A stretch of DNA of 64,000 nt. It comes from Thysanoteuthis rhombus. Lineage: Eukaryota > Mollusca > Cephalopoda > Oegopsida > Thysanoteuthidae. Positions 47,875-59,354 of the stretch are shown one piece after another. The stretch is from positions 60,225,228 to 60,289,227 of the forward strand of contig OY735212.1 of assembly GCA_963457665.1 (NCBI GenBank). Reading direction: 5' to 3'. Both the position numbers and the translations under genes were made by a program. The notes below the pieces were generated by a model, which saw only the letters and a program-made list of their open reading frames with translations, made no database searches and was not told the origin of the DNA. Numbering within the stretch: the stretch's first letter is position 1; every line of letters starts with the position of its first letter.

Positions 47875-48295
47875 CAGTGGTACCTCTAGTAATGAGGACG
47901 ATCTATTCCATAAAACGTCTTATTAGATGAAAATCCATTAAGTGAATGATTAAACCAATAGGATTTCAGTAATTTGTTCCAAATAAAAATATCAAACCCC
48001 TAAAACTTTAATAATAACCTTATAAATAACGTATTATGTACCAAATACTTTGTAAATAATGTACAGATACTTATGAACATTTTAATAATGTAAATAATCA
48101 TAAAACACTTAGATACTAGATATAAATGTAGATAATTATAAATGAAATCTAGATGATTCTGGATAATTTCATGAAATTTCAAAGTTCTTTTTTTCTCGCA
48201 AACTGAAAATATTTTTGAAGATTGCAATTTTTGCAATCAGAACCTCTGAAATGAAATTTCTCTATAAGAGTCTTTTGCTATGAGACATACCTCTG
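47875..48295 (+). mobile_element. MITE-like element with 'cagtggtacctc' ends
   Basis: The left end reads cagtggtacctctagtaatg and the right end, in reverse complement, cagaggtatgtctcatagc. The left interior ('gaaaatccattaag', 'tttgttccaaataaa') resembles a MITE type I recall from many animals. Target duplications are not convincing. Confidence 0.5.
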
Positions 48296-49039
48296 TGTAT
48301 ACTTTACTTGGCATGAAGTTTGTTTTTTTTTATGTGTCTATTGTGTATATATGCATACATTGTATGTATTTATTTGATTATTTGTGTGTGATACTCAAAT
48401 ATATGAATGGTTAGTTGTCATTATCTTTATGTATGTGTCTCTTTCACTACATGTTCTTGTATCTATGTCCTTTGAGTGTGTGTAAGTATATATGTATGTA
48501 TGTGCCTTTTGTGTATTATAAATACCTGTGTGTATATGTGTACATTCTGAGCATTGGGATGAGGTGCTTCTTCTTCAGATGAAGAATATTTTCTCAAGTG
48601 GGAGTCTTTCTTCTTCGTCTTCTGCTTCAAACTGATTTTTCTTCTCTATGCACTGGCTGCACACATTGTCAGATATTCAATTCCTGGAATTTGTCTGCTA
48701 TCTCTTCTCTCCTCTGTCTGGCATTACCAATCAACCATCAAACCATCCTAACCAGGCTGCCTATTCCACATTTTCCACATAATGAAGTGGATCTGTCTAC
48801 GCACTTTGCACATCCAATGGCTTGAAGCTATTCTTGAACCTTTTAAATAGCAATCTGTCATTAAATTCATTCTTGATCGCAACCTTTTTGCAAACAAAAG
48901 AAGAATTTTGAAAATTAATTATTTGTTTATTGCATTGATTTGAAATTTCAAAGAATTCGTAAGGTTTCACTTTTGAATTAATTTGTTTTCAGGTTTTTTT
49001 TACAGAGAGTTCTTGTCTGAATTTTGTTAAACCAGCTCT
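48296..49039. other. Unique DNA, G+C-richer at 48590-48830
   Basis: The 75-codon frame at 48598-48825 has no recognisable motif. Upstream are degenerate TGTATG-rich runs (48300-48545). Confidence 0.4.
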
Positions 49040-49185
49040 TTCAATCATTGTAGCTTATCGAATCACAAACCACTAAACCAGCCAAGTGGGCTACAGATTC
49101 TTCTCTATTTGCTTGTCTCCGGCTGCACTTGGTCACATTTGGGGGCTACAACCTTATACTGAACTAAAATTTCATACTAGGTATT
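49040..49185 (+). repeat. Family B MITE, 5' half
   Basis: 'tcaatcattgtag' then 'agccaagtgggctacagatt' and 'cacatttgggggctacaacc' match the left half of family B. The right half is missing. Confidence 0.7.
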
Positions 49186-49427
49186 AGCTTCAAATATGTC
49201 TGTTGAAATTTAACTGCCATAGAATTGTTTGAATTCATTTGAAATGGTGTTATTCTGCTAAGAACTCAATACTACCTTTCTAAAGATCATAAATTCATGT
49301 AAGTTGTTATTTGATGTATGAGGCCTGAGATAGAGCACTTTACTAGCACTGACGACTTAGTTCCTTGGGCTTTTAAAGGTTTTAAGCAAAATTCAATTAT
49401 GAAAAACTGAAAATTCAAAACAATAGA

Positions 49428-49700
49428 TCATCATCATCATCAGTCTTTTAACGTCCGTCATTGGACATAAACCTTCCCCAGGATTCGACACACGTCCATG
49501 ATAGAAAATATCATGGACGTCGTGGAGCCAGTACTTTCTGAATTTGTCTAGCTTGTCTCTCCATCTAATATTCTCAGTTGCGCATGTGATCTCGAGGGAT
49601 CCATGTCGTGAGTCGCAATATCCATCGGTTGTCTGCCATTCTTGTAACATGGCCAGCCCACTGCCATTTGAGATTTTTAATGGATAGTATGATGTCCCTA
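49428..49700 (-). mobile_element. RTE-type LINE 3'-end fragment encoding the C-terminal tail
   Basis: The minus-strand frame (49650-49393) reads ATENIRWRDKLDKFRKYW and then RVSNPGEG, with a run of Met from the (ATG)n tail. This corresponds to the RTE C-terminus 'RW.DdI.k....W...A.dR..W...gEa'. The 3' 'gacataaacc' block and tail match those at 4427 and 8944. Confidence 0.8.
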
Positions 49701-51029
49701 TTCTTTAATCCTAACATTAAAAATCTTGTTTTTTTCAACTTAATCTTTGCTTATAAATTATCATACTTAATTAAGTAATGAGTAACATGGACTTAATTAT
49801 CATGTACAACATGTACAGTCTGTTTCCATGGATTATTGGCCCCCAGCCCCAACCCACCCAATTGAGATTCAATTCTGAATGAAAAATGCATTATCCTGTG
49901 TATCTGGATTTGTTTTCATTGTGTGTTATTGATGAAAAGTAACAGTTTATAGGGAAGGGGTCTGTATCATGAGATTCCTGATTGTTCGTTTGCTGGAAGC
50001 CGACTGGTTGATTCTGAATTTCCCCAAAAACAAAGGAAGGCAATTCAAGATCTTTCTTCCATACTTCATGATTTAGAAAAACTCTGGTTGACTATTTTTT
50101 CTAAAATTAATGCAATGGGAGTTGGTTTACAATTTATGAAAAAAAAAAAGTATTTATTATAAAATTCATAAATGTACAATTAATTTATAAGATTTGATAT
50201 TTATGATATGTATGGCATGTAAGATTTATGAAGAATGAAAAAAATTAATTAATTATGTACAATCATATGTGCGGTACTTACGATCATCTGTTAATTGGGT
50301 ATTATTTACAATGGAATGAATTTTATTTTCATTTTATTTCAAGTATTTGGATTAATATAAATAGGTAAATGTATGGTTTAGCCTTGTAAAATTTACAAAA
50401 ATTTATAAAGTGAATCAGTAACAATACAATTTATGCATGTGCATTTTTTTTGTTGATGAATTCTCTTATCTATTTCACCTTTTGTAACCTTGATTTCCAA
50501 TATTTTTGAGGTGGGACCTTGTACTTCCATTAAGGTTACTAAAAAGACCTGTTCTTGACATATTGAAAACAAATGAAACCTGTTTTCGATAAAAGATAAT
50601 AAAAACAAAATGATAAAGATGATTTCTTAAAAAAACAAAAACAATGACTATGATTTCAGAAAAAGTTGCTTCTGATCATTTCCTGTTTAACAGGCTTTAG
50701 GTGTCTGTTCGGACATGAATTTCTAATTTCGTATTAGTTTTGCTTGCTGGGAGGTAATGAAGTATGACCGTGCGGTGATAGTCAAACCATGTGTTGGAAC
50801 AACTGATGAGGATGATTGGTGTGTCAGCTTGTACAAATTGGATCAGAGTCCAGTTTACCCACCAAACAGAATTTGAGAGCTTTTTCACTCTGACTTCACA
50901 CAACCAATCATTTGCTTGAAAATCCTGTGTGGCTAATGCAGAAAACAGCTCGTAGTATATTGGTTTCTGACACATTTTTTTAGTTATAGAATCTTGACAA
51001 CAAGGTTAAATCATATCAAATCATAAAAA
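49701..51029. other. AT-rich DNA containing a G+C-richer minus-strand frame
   Basis: The minus-strand frame 50975-50697 (92 codons, ends in TAA) is about 41% G+C against roughly 30% around it. Its composition is protein-like (LATQDFQANDWLCEVRVKKL, then LPASKTNTKLEIHVRTD). I do not recognise it. It may be a last-exon or pseudogene fragment, or chance. The rest is AT-rich without features. Confidence 0.35.
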
Positions 51030-51345
51030 AATCTATTTTATTACTGTCTGTTTACTCAATATCTCTAAAAGTTCTCAATGAATTTCAATGAATCTTTGTG
51101 GAATGGTGAAGCACCAATTTAGAAAGATAGGATCATATTTGAAATTTGATGGAAGGGCAAGCAACATTGTAAAGAAGAAGTGATAAAACTTTTGAAGTGG
51201 ATTCAGAAATCTGTTTTTGATTGGAAGATATTTTTTTGTAAATTTCTGTATTCGCCTCTCCCAAATTTTCAAATTAATTTCAATGATATTCTGTGGAAGG
51301 GTTGGTAAAAGGCTACAGAAAGAGTGATTAAATGTTGAGACAGGT
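51030..51345 (+). repeat. Diverged copy of the 39090 repeat family
   Basis: 'actgtctgtttactcaatat' with 'aaaagttctcaatgaatttc' and repeated 'caatga..tt.tgtggaa' words match the body of 39090-39420. The terminal blocks are lost. Confidence 0.5.
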
Positions 51346-51833
51346 CCATGGAGAATGATTCAGTCATAATTGGAAGAAATATACATTCACAGTTGTCCAT
51401 TTTGAATTCTAAAATATCCACCCTTAAAGTTCATAGGAAAAATGGAAACAATTTTTTTCTTAGCTGGGAGGTCTTAAATTATGATTTAAGCTCGTTGCCA
51501 AGAGTCTTCTCCCCCCCCCGCTCTAAATTATAACTTGTATAATGTATCCCATTAATATTTATTGCACGAGTAGATTAAAAGTAAAAGTCTATTTCATTCA
51601 TAAATGAGCTAATAATCTAATTTTGAAAACTTTCCAAGGTTTCTTTGCAACGATTACTTCATGCAAATAGAAATATAACATGTAAAACATTAAGTTGAAA
51701 TTTCCATCCCTTATTTATTCAGTGTTTCTTTCACTTTTCTTTCCTACTGCAGTCTCTGGAAGAAGGCTGAATTATAAGTAGCTAGATAGAAACCAATTTA
51801 CTGATTTTCCTTACATCAATCATATATGGAAGA

Positions 51834-52146
51834 AGTTTTGGAACTTGGGTCTGCAGACCTCTGGATGTCCATTAAATAATGCCTGGTGTCCGCAGCAGTA
51901 TTCCCTCTGAACCTGACCATTGCGAATCTTATGGCAGAGAAATATCATCATCTATCACTTAGCTATAAACAAACATAATTATTGTACATTGACCTGTATA
52001 AGATATTAGAATTTCGATAAATGTGATCAATTTTAGGTGAATATGATTTTAAGAGGTCAAAAATTGCATTTTATTATAGTTCATTAGTTAGTCTAAAAGA
52101 TAAATGCTGTAAATAGGGGTCCACCAAAATATTTCTCTTTACTAGG
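51834..52146 (+). mobile_element. Family E hAT-like element, copy 2 (right end lost)
   Basis: Collinear with 16218-16561: 'ggtctgcagacctctgg', 'agtattccctctgaacctga', 'ttattgtacattgacctgta', 'aaattgcattttattatagt', 'aggggtccaccaaaatattt'. The right terminal repeat is not visible. Confidence 0.75.
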
Positions 52147-52994
52147 TAAAGCTTGACTAAATTTCTATCTGTTTATTTTTTTTTAATTTTTGAAACTGAG
52201 ATGAGTTGTTGAAGGTCACTGGAAAAATATGTGATGAAATCTTTGTCGTGGTTCAAAATCCATATTTTCTGAGCTTTAGGTTTATCAGAAGTAACAAGCA
52301 TCTGCAACCTGGCATTTTGGTTGAAGCCACAGGTCTCTTAATTGTTAGTTTGCTGCTCCTATTACAAAGCCATTATGTTTTGGGACTTTTTCTAGAAGAT
52401 TTTCAATTTACTAAAAGTCTCTGAAAATCCTTAAATTGGAAGATAGCATTACTCAAACAGGATTTTATCAATCATAAACTTTTTTTTCAAACAGAAAAGA
52501 GCTCTATTAATGCTAGAAAGTTATCAAAAAGTTCTTTGTTTTTGTTACATGTAATTACAGAAAAATATGGAAGAAATTCCATCAAACATAAAGCTATATT
52601 AGCTTGAAATAATTTCATAAAAATTTTTACAAAAATAGATTTGAAATTTTCCAATAGAAATGGTTGCAAAAGAATACTTCTTATATATCAGAATAAATAA
52701 ATTATCAAATTGTACAAAAAAAAAACTCATCTCATGAGTCTGTTTAAAAAAAATTTACAATTGTAATACAAAAGTTTCACAAATTTGGTGGACTGTTATT
52801 TTTTTCAGATTATTTTTTGATTGAAAAATAATAAAAATACTGTGAATATGAAGTTTGGTACTTGCTTGTTAAGTATTAAGCCTATTCTGCATCCTCCCAA
52901 CCAATTATTGTATTAATTAAAAATTCTATAAATGTTATTGTGTGTTCAGTGGAATAAGAATCTATTCTATTCTGACACTATTCTCCATTATGGA
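52147..52994. other. AT-rich DNA, no recognisable gene
   Basis: Only short chance frames and poly-A/T runs. Confidence 0.4.
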
Positions 52995-53385
52995 TAAACC
53001 TTATTGAAAAAAAAACAAGAACCATAAGTTCAATGATGCGTCCACCATCCGTGACAGTATAAACAAACAGAGGAGGAGGAAGAGCAAATAGTTTTTCTTT
53101 GAGTGAAATGATTCTCATACTTGTAGAATATTGTGAAATGGAAATATCCCGAGAGTATTATTTTCGAAATGAATCGTAAATGGCCATTTCAGGGTTTTTT
53201 TTCCTGGTAATTTGGGTTTTTTTGGCTATTTTTGATATATTCTATTAGGACAATATAGCAGTTGGTTTCTTAATGATGTCACACCCTGTATGAAATCACA
53301 CCTCTTCCTTCTTTCTTCTTTCTGTCGTTTAACATAAGTGGGACCGACCGACTAAGCCACCAAAAAGCATCAAATGGTTCTTATT
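52995..53385 (-). repeat. Family C repeat
   Basis: Collinear on the + strand with 43085-43500: 'aagaaccataagttcaatga', 'tccaccatccgtgaca', 'gaatcgtaaatggccatttc', 'acataagtgggaccgacc'. Confidence 0.75.
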
Positions 53386-53415
53386 TACTGTTGTGGATGG
53401 TCCGCGTATAACACA

Positions 53416-53479
53416 CCTTGACTTTTGTGGGATTCTTTGTTGTCAAATTGTCCCTTATTTCTGGCCACAAAAGTCAAGG
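53416..53479. repeat. Perfect 15-bp stem-loop
   Basis: CCTTGACTTTTGTGG at 53416-53430 is exactly the reverse complement of 53465-53479, with a 34-nt loop. It sits in a unique, G+C-richer stretch (53390-53650) with conflicting open frames on both strands. Confidence 0.85.
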
Positions 53480-53655
53480 GAGAAAGAACACTTCTTAACC
53501 ATGAATCATTTTCAGCTTCACTGGCTGATATGGAGGCTGATGATCGGAACGTGCCGATGCCCCACACTTGCTCATCGTTGTCATGCCAACTGGCTCAGGT
53601 TATTTTCCACTCTATGAAGACAACCCAGCCCACTAAGCTTTGTTATTGATTGTCA

Positions 53656-53686
53656 CAAACACACACACACACACACACACACACTC
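53656..53686. repeat. (CA)n microsatellite
   Basis: About 14 CA units. Confidence 0.9.
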
Positions 53687-54325
53687 TATTTATTTATAAG
53701 TTGAGGAGGCTTGACCTGCCAAGATAACTCCCTCTAATTTATGACATTTTAATAGTTGCACACTTCTGCAAAAATTATTATCAGAATACATTGAATAAGC
53801 TTTAATAATTAAGTGACTTTTGCAATTATTTAATTTTGATTTTAACATTCATATATATTGACTAACGTATTCAAGTGACATGTTATCTCCAGATTGAGCA
53901 ACGTATCCGTATATAGATATCTATTTTGCATTTTGACTACTCTGATCATGTGGTCCACCAATTAATTAAATTTCATTTTTTCTGTTATTCAATTAAAAAT
54001 AGGAGTTATGTTCTTTCATGGAAAAAAATTCATATATTATAAGTAAATTTGCTAAAGTTTTAGAAAATAAACGGAGACAATATTTCATTAAGTTCTTCTA
54101 AAAGCAATTTTTGAAATATTTGCTGATAATTTCGAAGTTAGATTTTGAAGAAATTATAATTCTTTTTGTGAAACATGAATTATGTTTAAAATTTCATCAT
54201 TTATTTATATCATGTAAGGTTTTTGCTAGATATTAAGGCATTCTAGTCACTGTGTAGTTCATCTGTCTCTTGATATGAATATTTCTTGACACAAAGTATT
54301 AGTTTGGAGAAATGTTTTTTATGTT

Positions 54326-54782
54326 AGAAACCGTCAACCAAAACTGTCAAAATAAGTTTCTTCAGTTTTCAAGCTGGTCCAGATGACTTGCTATGTATGT
54401 ATCATGCATACAGGCAGCACCAATGGAGCTAGATGGCTTACACTTTCAACGATTACTCTTTATTATATCCCCACAAAAACGTTTTTTGGGTTGTTTTTTT
54501 TAATTCTCTCGATAATAAGTTTTTAGGCAGGGGTTCAATATGCAATGTAAATTTATGCCAAATTGGTACCTCAGTTTGTGTACAGCAGCATTCATGTTTC
54601 TTTTTCAAACATTCTAGTTTTTCTACAGATCACTACCTAACTAGAGGTGAGAGATCAATTTTTTTATTGATCCCTCTTCCCTTTTTTTTTTTATAAATTT
54701 TTTGTTGATCACCCTCAACACAACATGCTCCCGAAGACATCTGTCATGCGATAGTTTCTATTGAGTGACTTACTAGACCTGT
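54326..54782 (+). repeat. Family A repeat, best full-length copy
   Basis: It starts agaaaccgtcaaccaaaact and ends ttactagacctgt, 457 bp. Blocks in order are 'cttcagttttcaagctggtc', 'accaatggagctag', 'gattactctttattat', 'aggggttcaata', 'tgcaatgtaa', 'gatcactacc', 'gttgatcacc' and 'gatagtttctattgagtgac'. No tRNA boxes, coding capacity or LINE-like tail are seen. Confidence 0.9.
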
Positions 54783-56159
54783 CTACATTTTGGTTGATAA
54801 ATAAAGCAACTGATAAATTTACAAAATATTAAATATGACTAATATAAAATGTCTGCCAGTTGTCGGTTATGCAGACCACCAACAAAATTTCCCATGATTC
54901 TCCTTCTCTACATTTAGACATTCTGACCAGGAGAATGGAAGAAAAAAATGATAATTACTCATCATCTCATCTTTTGAGGCTTTATTTTATATCTTACTCA
55001 TAGGTATATATATATATATATATACATAGATATCCACATGTACATGCATGTGCATACAAGCAAGCATACAAGCACATACTTGTGCAGCTATCAATATATC
55101 TGCACATAGACATTTGTGGGTGTGTGTAGATGCACTTATTTAAGCTTGTGTATTATCTTTAAACTTCGAGGCATTTCCAGTCAATTAATCTCTTTCCGCT
55201 GTCTCCCAGCAATATCTGTACACTTATTAGCCTCACCAATGAACATCCTGCATTTATAGGAAATACATTTAAACTTATGAAACAAAATAAAATGACCTCA
55301 TATGAAATGCAGCCACGCAAAGAGAGGTGTTCTGTAGCATTAAAAGATGAAAAAAGTATGTTTGCCTGGTGGTCCAATTCTTCGTCATAGTTGTTATGGT
55401 ATCCTTTACAAGAGGGGAAGAGAGAAAGATGAACCTAGTGCCTCTTCTGCACAGATGTTACATGGGTAATTAGAAAAATTTTGCAAAATTTCTCCTTCTG
55501 TAAGATTTGTCTACATTCCACCAGATAATTATGTACAAGAAATTTGTTTCAGAAATTGTCCAAATTTTGGTAATTATTCTTTGATTTGTTTCATTACCTA
55601 CTCTGAGGTTCCTAGGTAAATGCCCCCCCCCCCCCGCTTATTAATTTGGGGGGAAATTTCCACCACCCCCAGCTCTTATTAGGACCCTGCCACTAATTAA
55701 TTTTCAAGAGTTGATCTCTCTCCTCCTTAGTTGTGGGAAAAACTATAGGTTTTTCAAAATTTTCCTATCATGAGACAACTATTAAACAATGCAAGGGTAA
55801 GAACTTGTTTACAAACTTAATTAGTTTAACCAAGTTAAATTTCAGTGATTTTGGAATTCTGTACCAATAAAAGATTTTTCACTTCAATTTTGTTTGAACA
55901 CAAAAGAATTTTCTTGTTCCTGTCAATACTGTATGTTTTTGCTTCCCATGTGCCTACCTTATTCTTATTATAAATCTCTTTCAAATGACTTATTAGATTG
56001 TGACAGATTCTCCTCCCCGCAATTAGGCATTGACGAGTATTGACTAAGGAAAACCTTTAAGATGGAAATCTTATTTTTCTGTACATATGAGGACCTCCAG
56101 GATAATCAGTCGTGGGCCTTTGGTTAGTGTCGCCCAACTGACACTTTTTACAACACTTG
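54783..56159. other. AT-rich DNA with (TA)n and a poly-C run
   Basis: (TA)n lies at 55006-55024 and a run of C at 55623-55635. No gene or known repeat. Confidence 0.45.
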
Positions 56160-56765
56160 TTTTTAGATGTGTCCACACATCTCTATAAGATGCTTTTTGG
56201 TCAATCAGTCTGTCCCAGTTATGTTAAAAAAGAGGAAGAGGAATATGAGAGTTTTGTGTTCTATTCATTTGCTGATATTATGTCATAAGAGGTGTGACGT
56301 CACCAATAAATGAGATATCAACCTTTTCTTTTTTTTTTACAGTGTTGCTAAGTAAAGTTTGTTATTAATAACTAAAACTGTATGTAAAAATGGTAAAAAT
56401 ATGTTAATTTTCAATTTACAGCTAACTTTATAGCTAAAGTTGTTATGAATACTCATTTAAAGCCCACTTATGAAATGGTTATAAAATAATTTTTTTTCAA
56501 TTTACAACTAACTTTAAAGCTAAAACTGTTATGAATACTCATTTAAAGCCACTTGCGAAATGGTTATGAAATAACCATACACTGAGACTATAAAAATTGT
56601 ACACTCGTTTTAATCTGAACTTATTATTTTTTTTGAATGGGCAGATTTTTGAGTGAACCATCATCACCTTCTTCCTCCTACAACCTCTTTATTTAGAATC
56701 CCCTTGAAATAAGAAATCACAGATTGTGGATGCATCGTTGAACTTATGGTTCTTATTTGCTAAAC
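56160..56765 (+). repeat. Family C repeat with a family D core and an internal tandem duplication
   Basis: The outer blocks ('cccagttatgtt', 'tgtcataagaggtgtga', 'ggatgcatcgttgaacttat') match 46640-47210. Within the D-like core, a ~100-bp segment ('aactttatagctaaa.ttgtt', then 'atgaatactcatttaaagcc') is present twice in tandem. Confidence 0.7.
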
Positions 56766-57724
56766 ACTTAGTGTATAGATTATTATTTATGCATCAGGTT
56801 CCTTTCTCTCCCTTTATATATATTGCTTTGTAATAAAATGAAAATATCCAATCAATAAAACCTACTTATGCAAATGTAGATGGCATTTTGTCAACTTATA
56901 CATGACTCCATTAATAACAACTAACGTTGCACTATTAAGATTGATAAGCATAAATGAACTTGAATACCGGAGATTTGAACCTTTGAAATCTGGTTTCAAT
57001 GTTTTCATCTATTTGATAATCTGTCTTGACTCTGCTCGAAATTGCTGTATCATAGATTAGAGTCATAAAGTTTTGTATGCGGTTTTCTTTTTTAGTTTTT
57101 CCTCTCATTTTAAAAATTATCAAAATCTTCATATCAAACTGTTATTTTAAGAAAATAAGTGTTGAAAAAAAAATAATAAACAAGTGTCTGTCTCTATGCC
57201 ATACTGCGAAAAAAGATTTTGTTATGTAAATAAGTCGACATCACTCTGAAATAAAAATACATTCAATCATTCATCTTGAGATTAAGGGAAATAAACCATC
57301 AGTCATACAACTGACAGTGAAAAGAAAACAAGCCTAGAGATCAAAATACAACATTATCAATATTTTTGATACTTCATTCATAAATGATGAAATTTATGTC
57401 TGACATCTTGACTGGATGTTTTTTCATAAGTTTCTCAAATCACTCTTTTTTAAGACCATGTGTGAATCATTTGCTGTAAATGTGTTGTTAATAATAGACA
57501 AAAGTCTGTCTTGTTTATAAAGTTGGTTGGAAAGGAGAGAACCTCAATGATACGCTAATAATAATTAATGTGTTGCTACCTCGTGGACTGTATACTTTAA
57601 TTTCTGGTAAGAATTGTAGTTGTTTAACATCTCCAACTGTTCTGGCAGATTTTGTTAGGATCCATTTGCCCTAATCTGCGGTAGACAATTTCTGTGCATT
57701 ATGAGATAATTGTTGCTTTTAAAT

Positions 57725-58103
57725 ACTTTTTAGATGTCAACAAATCTTTATTAGATGCTTTCAAGTCAGTCATTTCCAGTTTTGTTAAACAACAGAAATA
57801 GGAAGGAAGAGTTGTACATCATTAAAAGAACACTATTCTGATCAATTCTTTCTATTTACTAGCTGCTAATGATGTCATAATAGTATGTCTGAGGTCGGCA
57901 TTTTTGTACTTCAAAATAGCCAGAAATGGCCATTCACGTTTTTTTCATTGAAAATAATTCTTGCACAATATTTCTATACCGCAATATTATACAAGTATGA
58001 ACATCAATTGATTCAAAGAAAAACTACTTGCTTTTCTTCCGGCTACTACTTCTACAGATGGTGGACTCATCACTGAACTTATGGTTCTTATTAAATTGTA
58101 TCA
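57725..58103 (+). repeat. Family C repeat with the alternative core
   Basis: 'aacagaaataggaaggaaga', 'gtacttcaaaatagccagaa', 'atggccattcacg', then 'cttatggttcttatt'. The reverse of 43085-43500. Confidence 0.7.
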
Positions 58104-59259
58104 TGGCACTTTTCATTTCTTTTTTCAATAAAACATGATAACAAGAAAAGTAACTTAAGAATGCCAACTGGAACAATAAACAATTAAAAAAGATGAAACT
58201 GAAACATTTTGTTTTTGATGAAAGAATTTCTGGGTTTTTTTCAACTCTCATGTTCATAAAACACTTGTCACTACCATGGATGTTAAATCTCCATCTTCAA
58301 ATGGAATTTCGTCTTTCACAAATGAAAATTTGGCCATGAAAAAATCACTAAATTTGTGCAGAGATGCTTGAACTTTAGGGCTTGGGTCCTTTTTAGCATC
58401 TTTTGGGCGTTTTCTGGCCATTTTTGGCTTTTTTAGCTATTTTGTTCATTTAGTACTTTTTGATTGTCAAACTAGCACAAAATTATTTCTTGGATTGGCA
58501 ACACTGAGTTTCAGTCTTGGCATTTTTTTTTTTTTTTGCTAACACTCACAAATCACTGGAACTCTAATGGATAGGATGGGAAAAAATGGAATTATTTTGT
58601 GAATTAAATTCAAGGAGACATTTTTTTGAATTACCAAAAAGTGCAAGGGAAATAACTTCGATCAGGAGTTACTCCCCTTGAATTACCTTTTTATCCTCTC
58701 TAAAGGATATATTTGGTGAAGGCTTGCTCTTTATTTCCAATTGTGCTATCATAAGGGTGATTGGGTTGTAGGACCCTAATTAATGCATTTTCTGAAAGAA
58801 CAAGGACTAGGGATTTGAAAACTTTTTTTTGATAGCCTAAATCAAAGGTTGTACATAAACAAAAGTTGGACACTGGGAAGTATGTCATTTTAGAACTTTA
58901 ATTCTGTTGTTCATAGGATAATAAAAATAATTCACTAATTCTGAAATTTTCATACTCTTGTGATATCTTTTTGAGTAGATTATTTATATTACTTTATTAT
59001 TGTCACTGTGTAGATTGAAAGACTTGCAGTACTTTTCAAGGGGAGTGTGAATGGACCTCCTTATAGATATCCATCAGTTTATATTACATTTTCTTATATT
59101 GTATGATTCATCAAATTTGGAGCAGTTTGATTTCTACCTTTATTTATGGAACTTCTAACTATTCTTAAATCTACAAATTGATGATTTATCATTTGAATTT
59201 GTAACTTATAATTTCACGTGTTTGTGTTTAATAAAAATAATTTCTATAAACTTTTTCAG
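58104..59259. other. AT-rich DNA with a family D end; upstream flank of the candidate exon
   Basis: 58385-58515 has 'ggccatttttggctttttta' and ends 'ggattggcaacactgag', a family D terminus. The remainder is consistent with intron: a weak pyrimidine tract (ttctataaactttttcag) immediately precedes the exon at 59260. Confidence 0.45.
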
Positions 59260-59354
59260 TGCCTGACCATACAAGATGGAAGCGTTGCTCAAATTCAAGA
59301 CCTGGGAACTCAGTTCTTCTTACGAGACGAAGATGTAGAAGCAAAGAGGAACCG
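59260..59354 (+). CDS. Candidate internal coding exon of a host gene
   Basis: A 95-bp segment is bordered by ...ctttttcAG on the left and GTaatc on the right. In frame 1 (entry phase 0, exit phase 2) it reads CLTIQDGSVAQIQDLGTQFF, then LRDEDVEAKRNR, and the frame closes one base into the intron, as expected for an exon. A+T content drops sharply against the flanks. The peptide is helical and charged, with a 'v.qIqdLg.qf....edVeaKRnR' pattern that resembles the B-C helix part of a spectrin repeat, but the match is too short to name a gene. Another frame is also open (PDHTRWKRCSNSRPGNSVLL), so the frame is not proven. No partner exon was found in this window, implying long introns. Confidence 0.5.
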
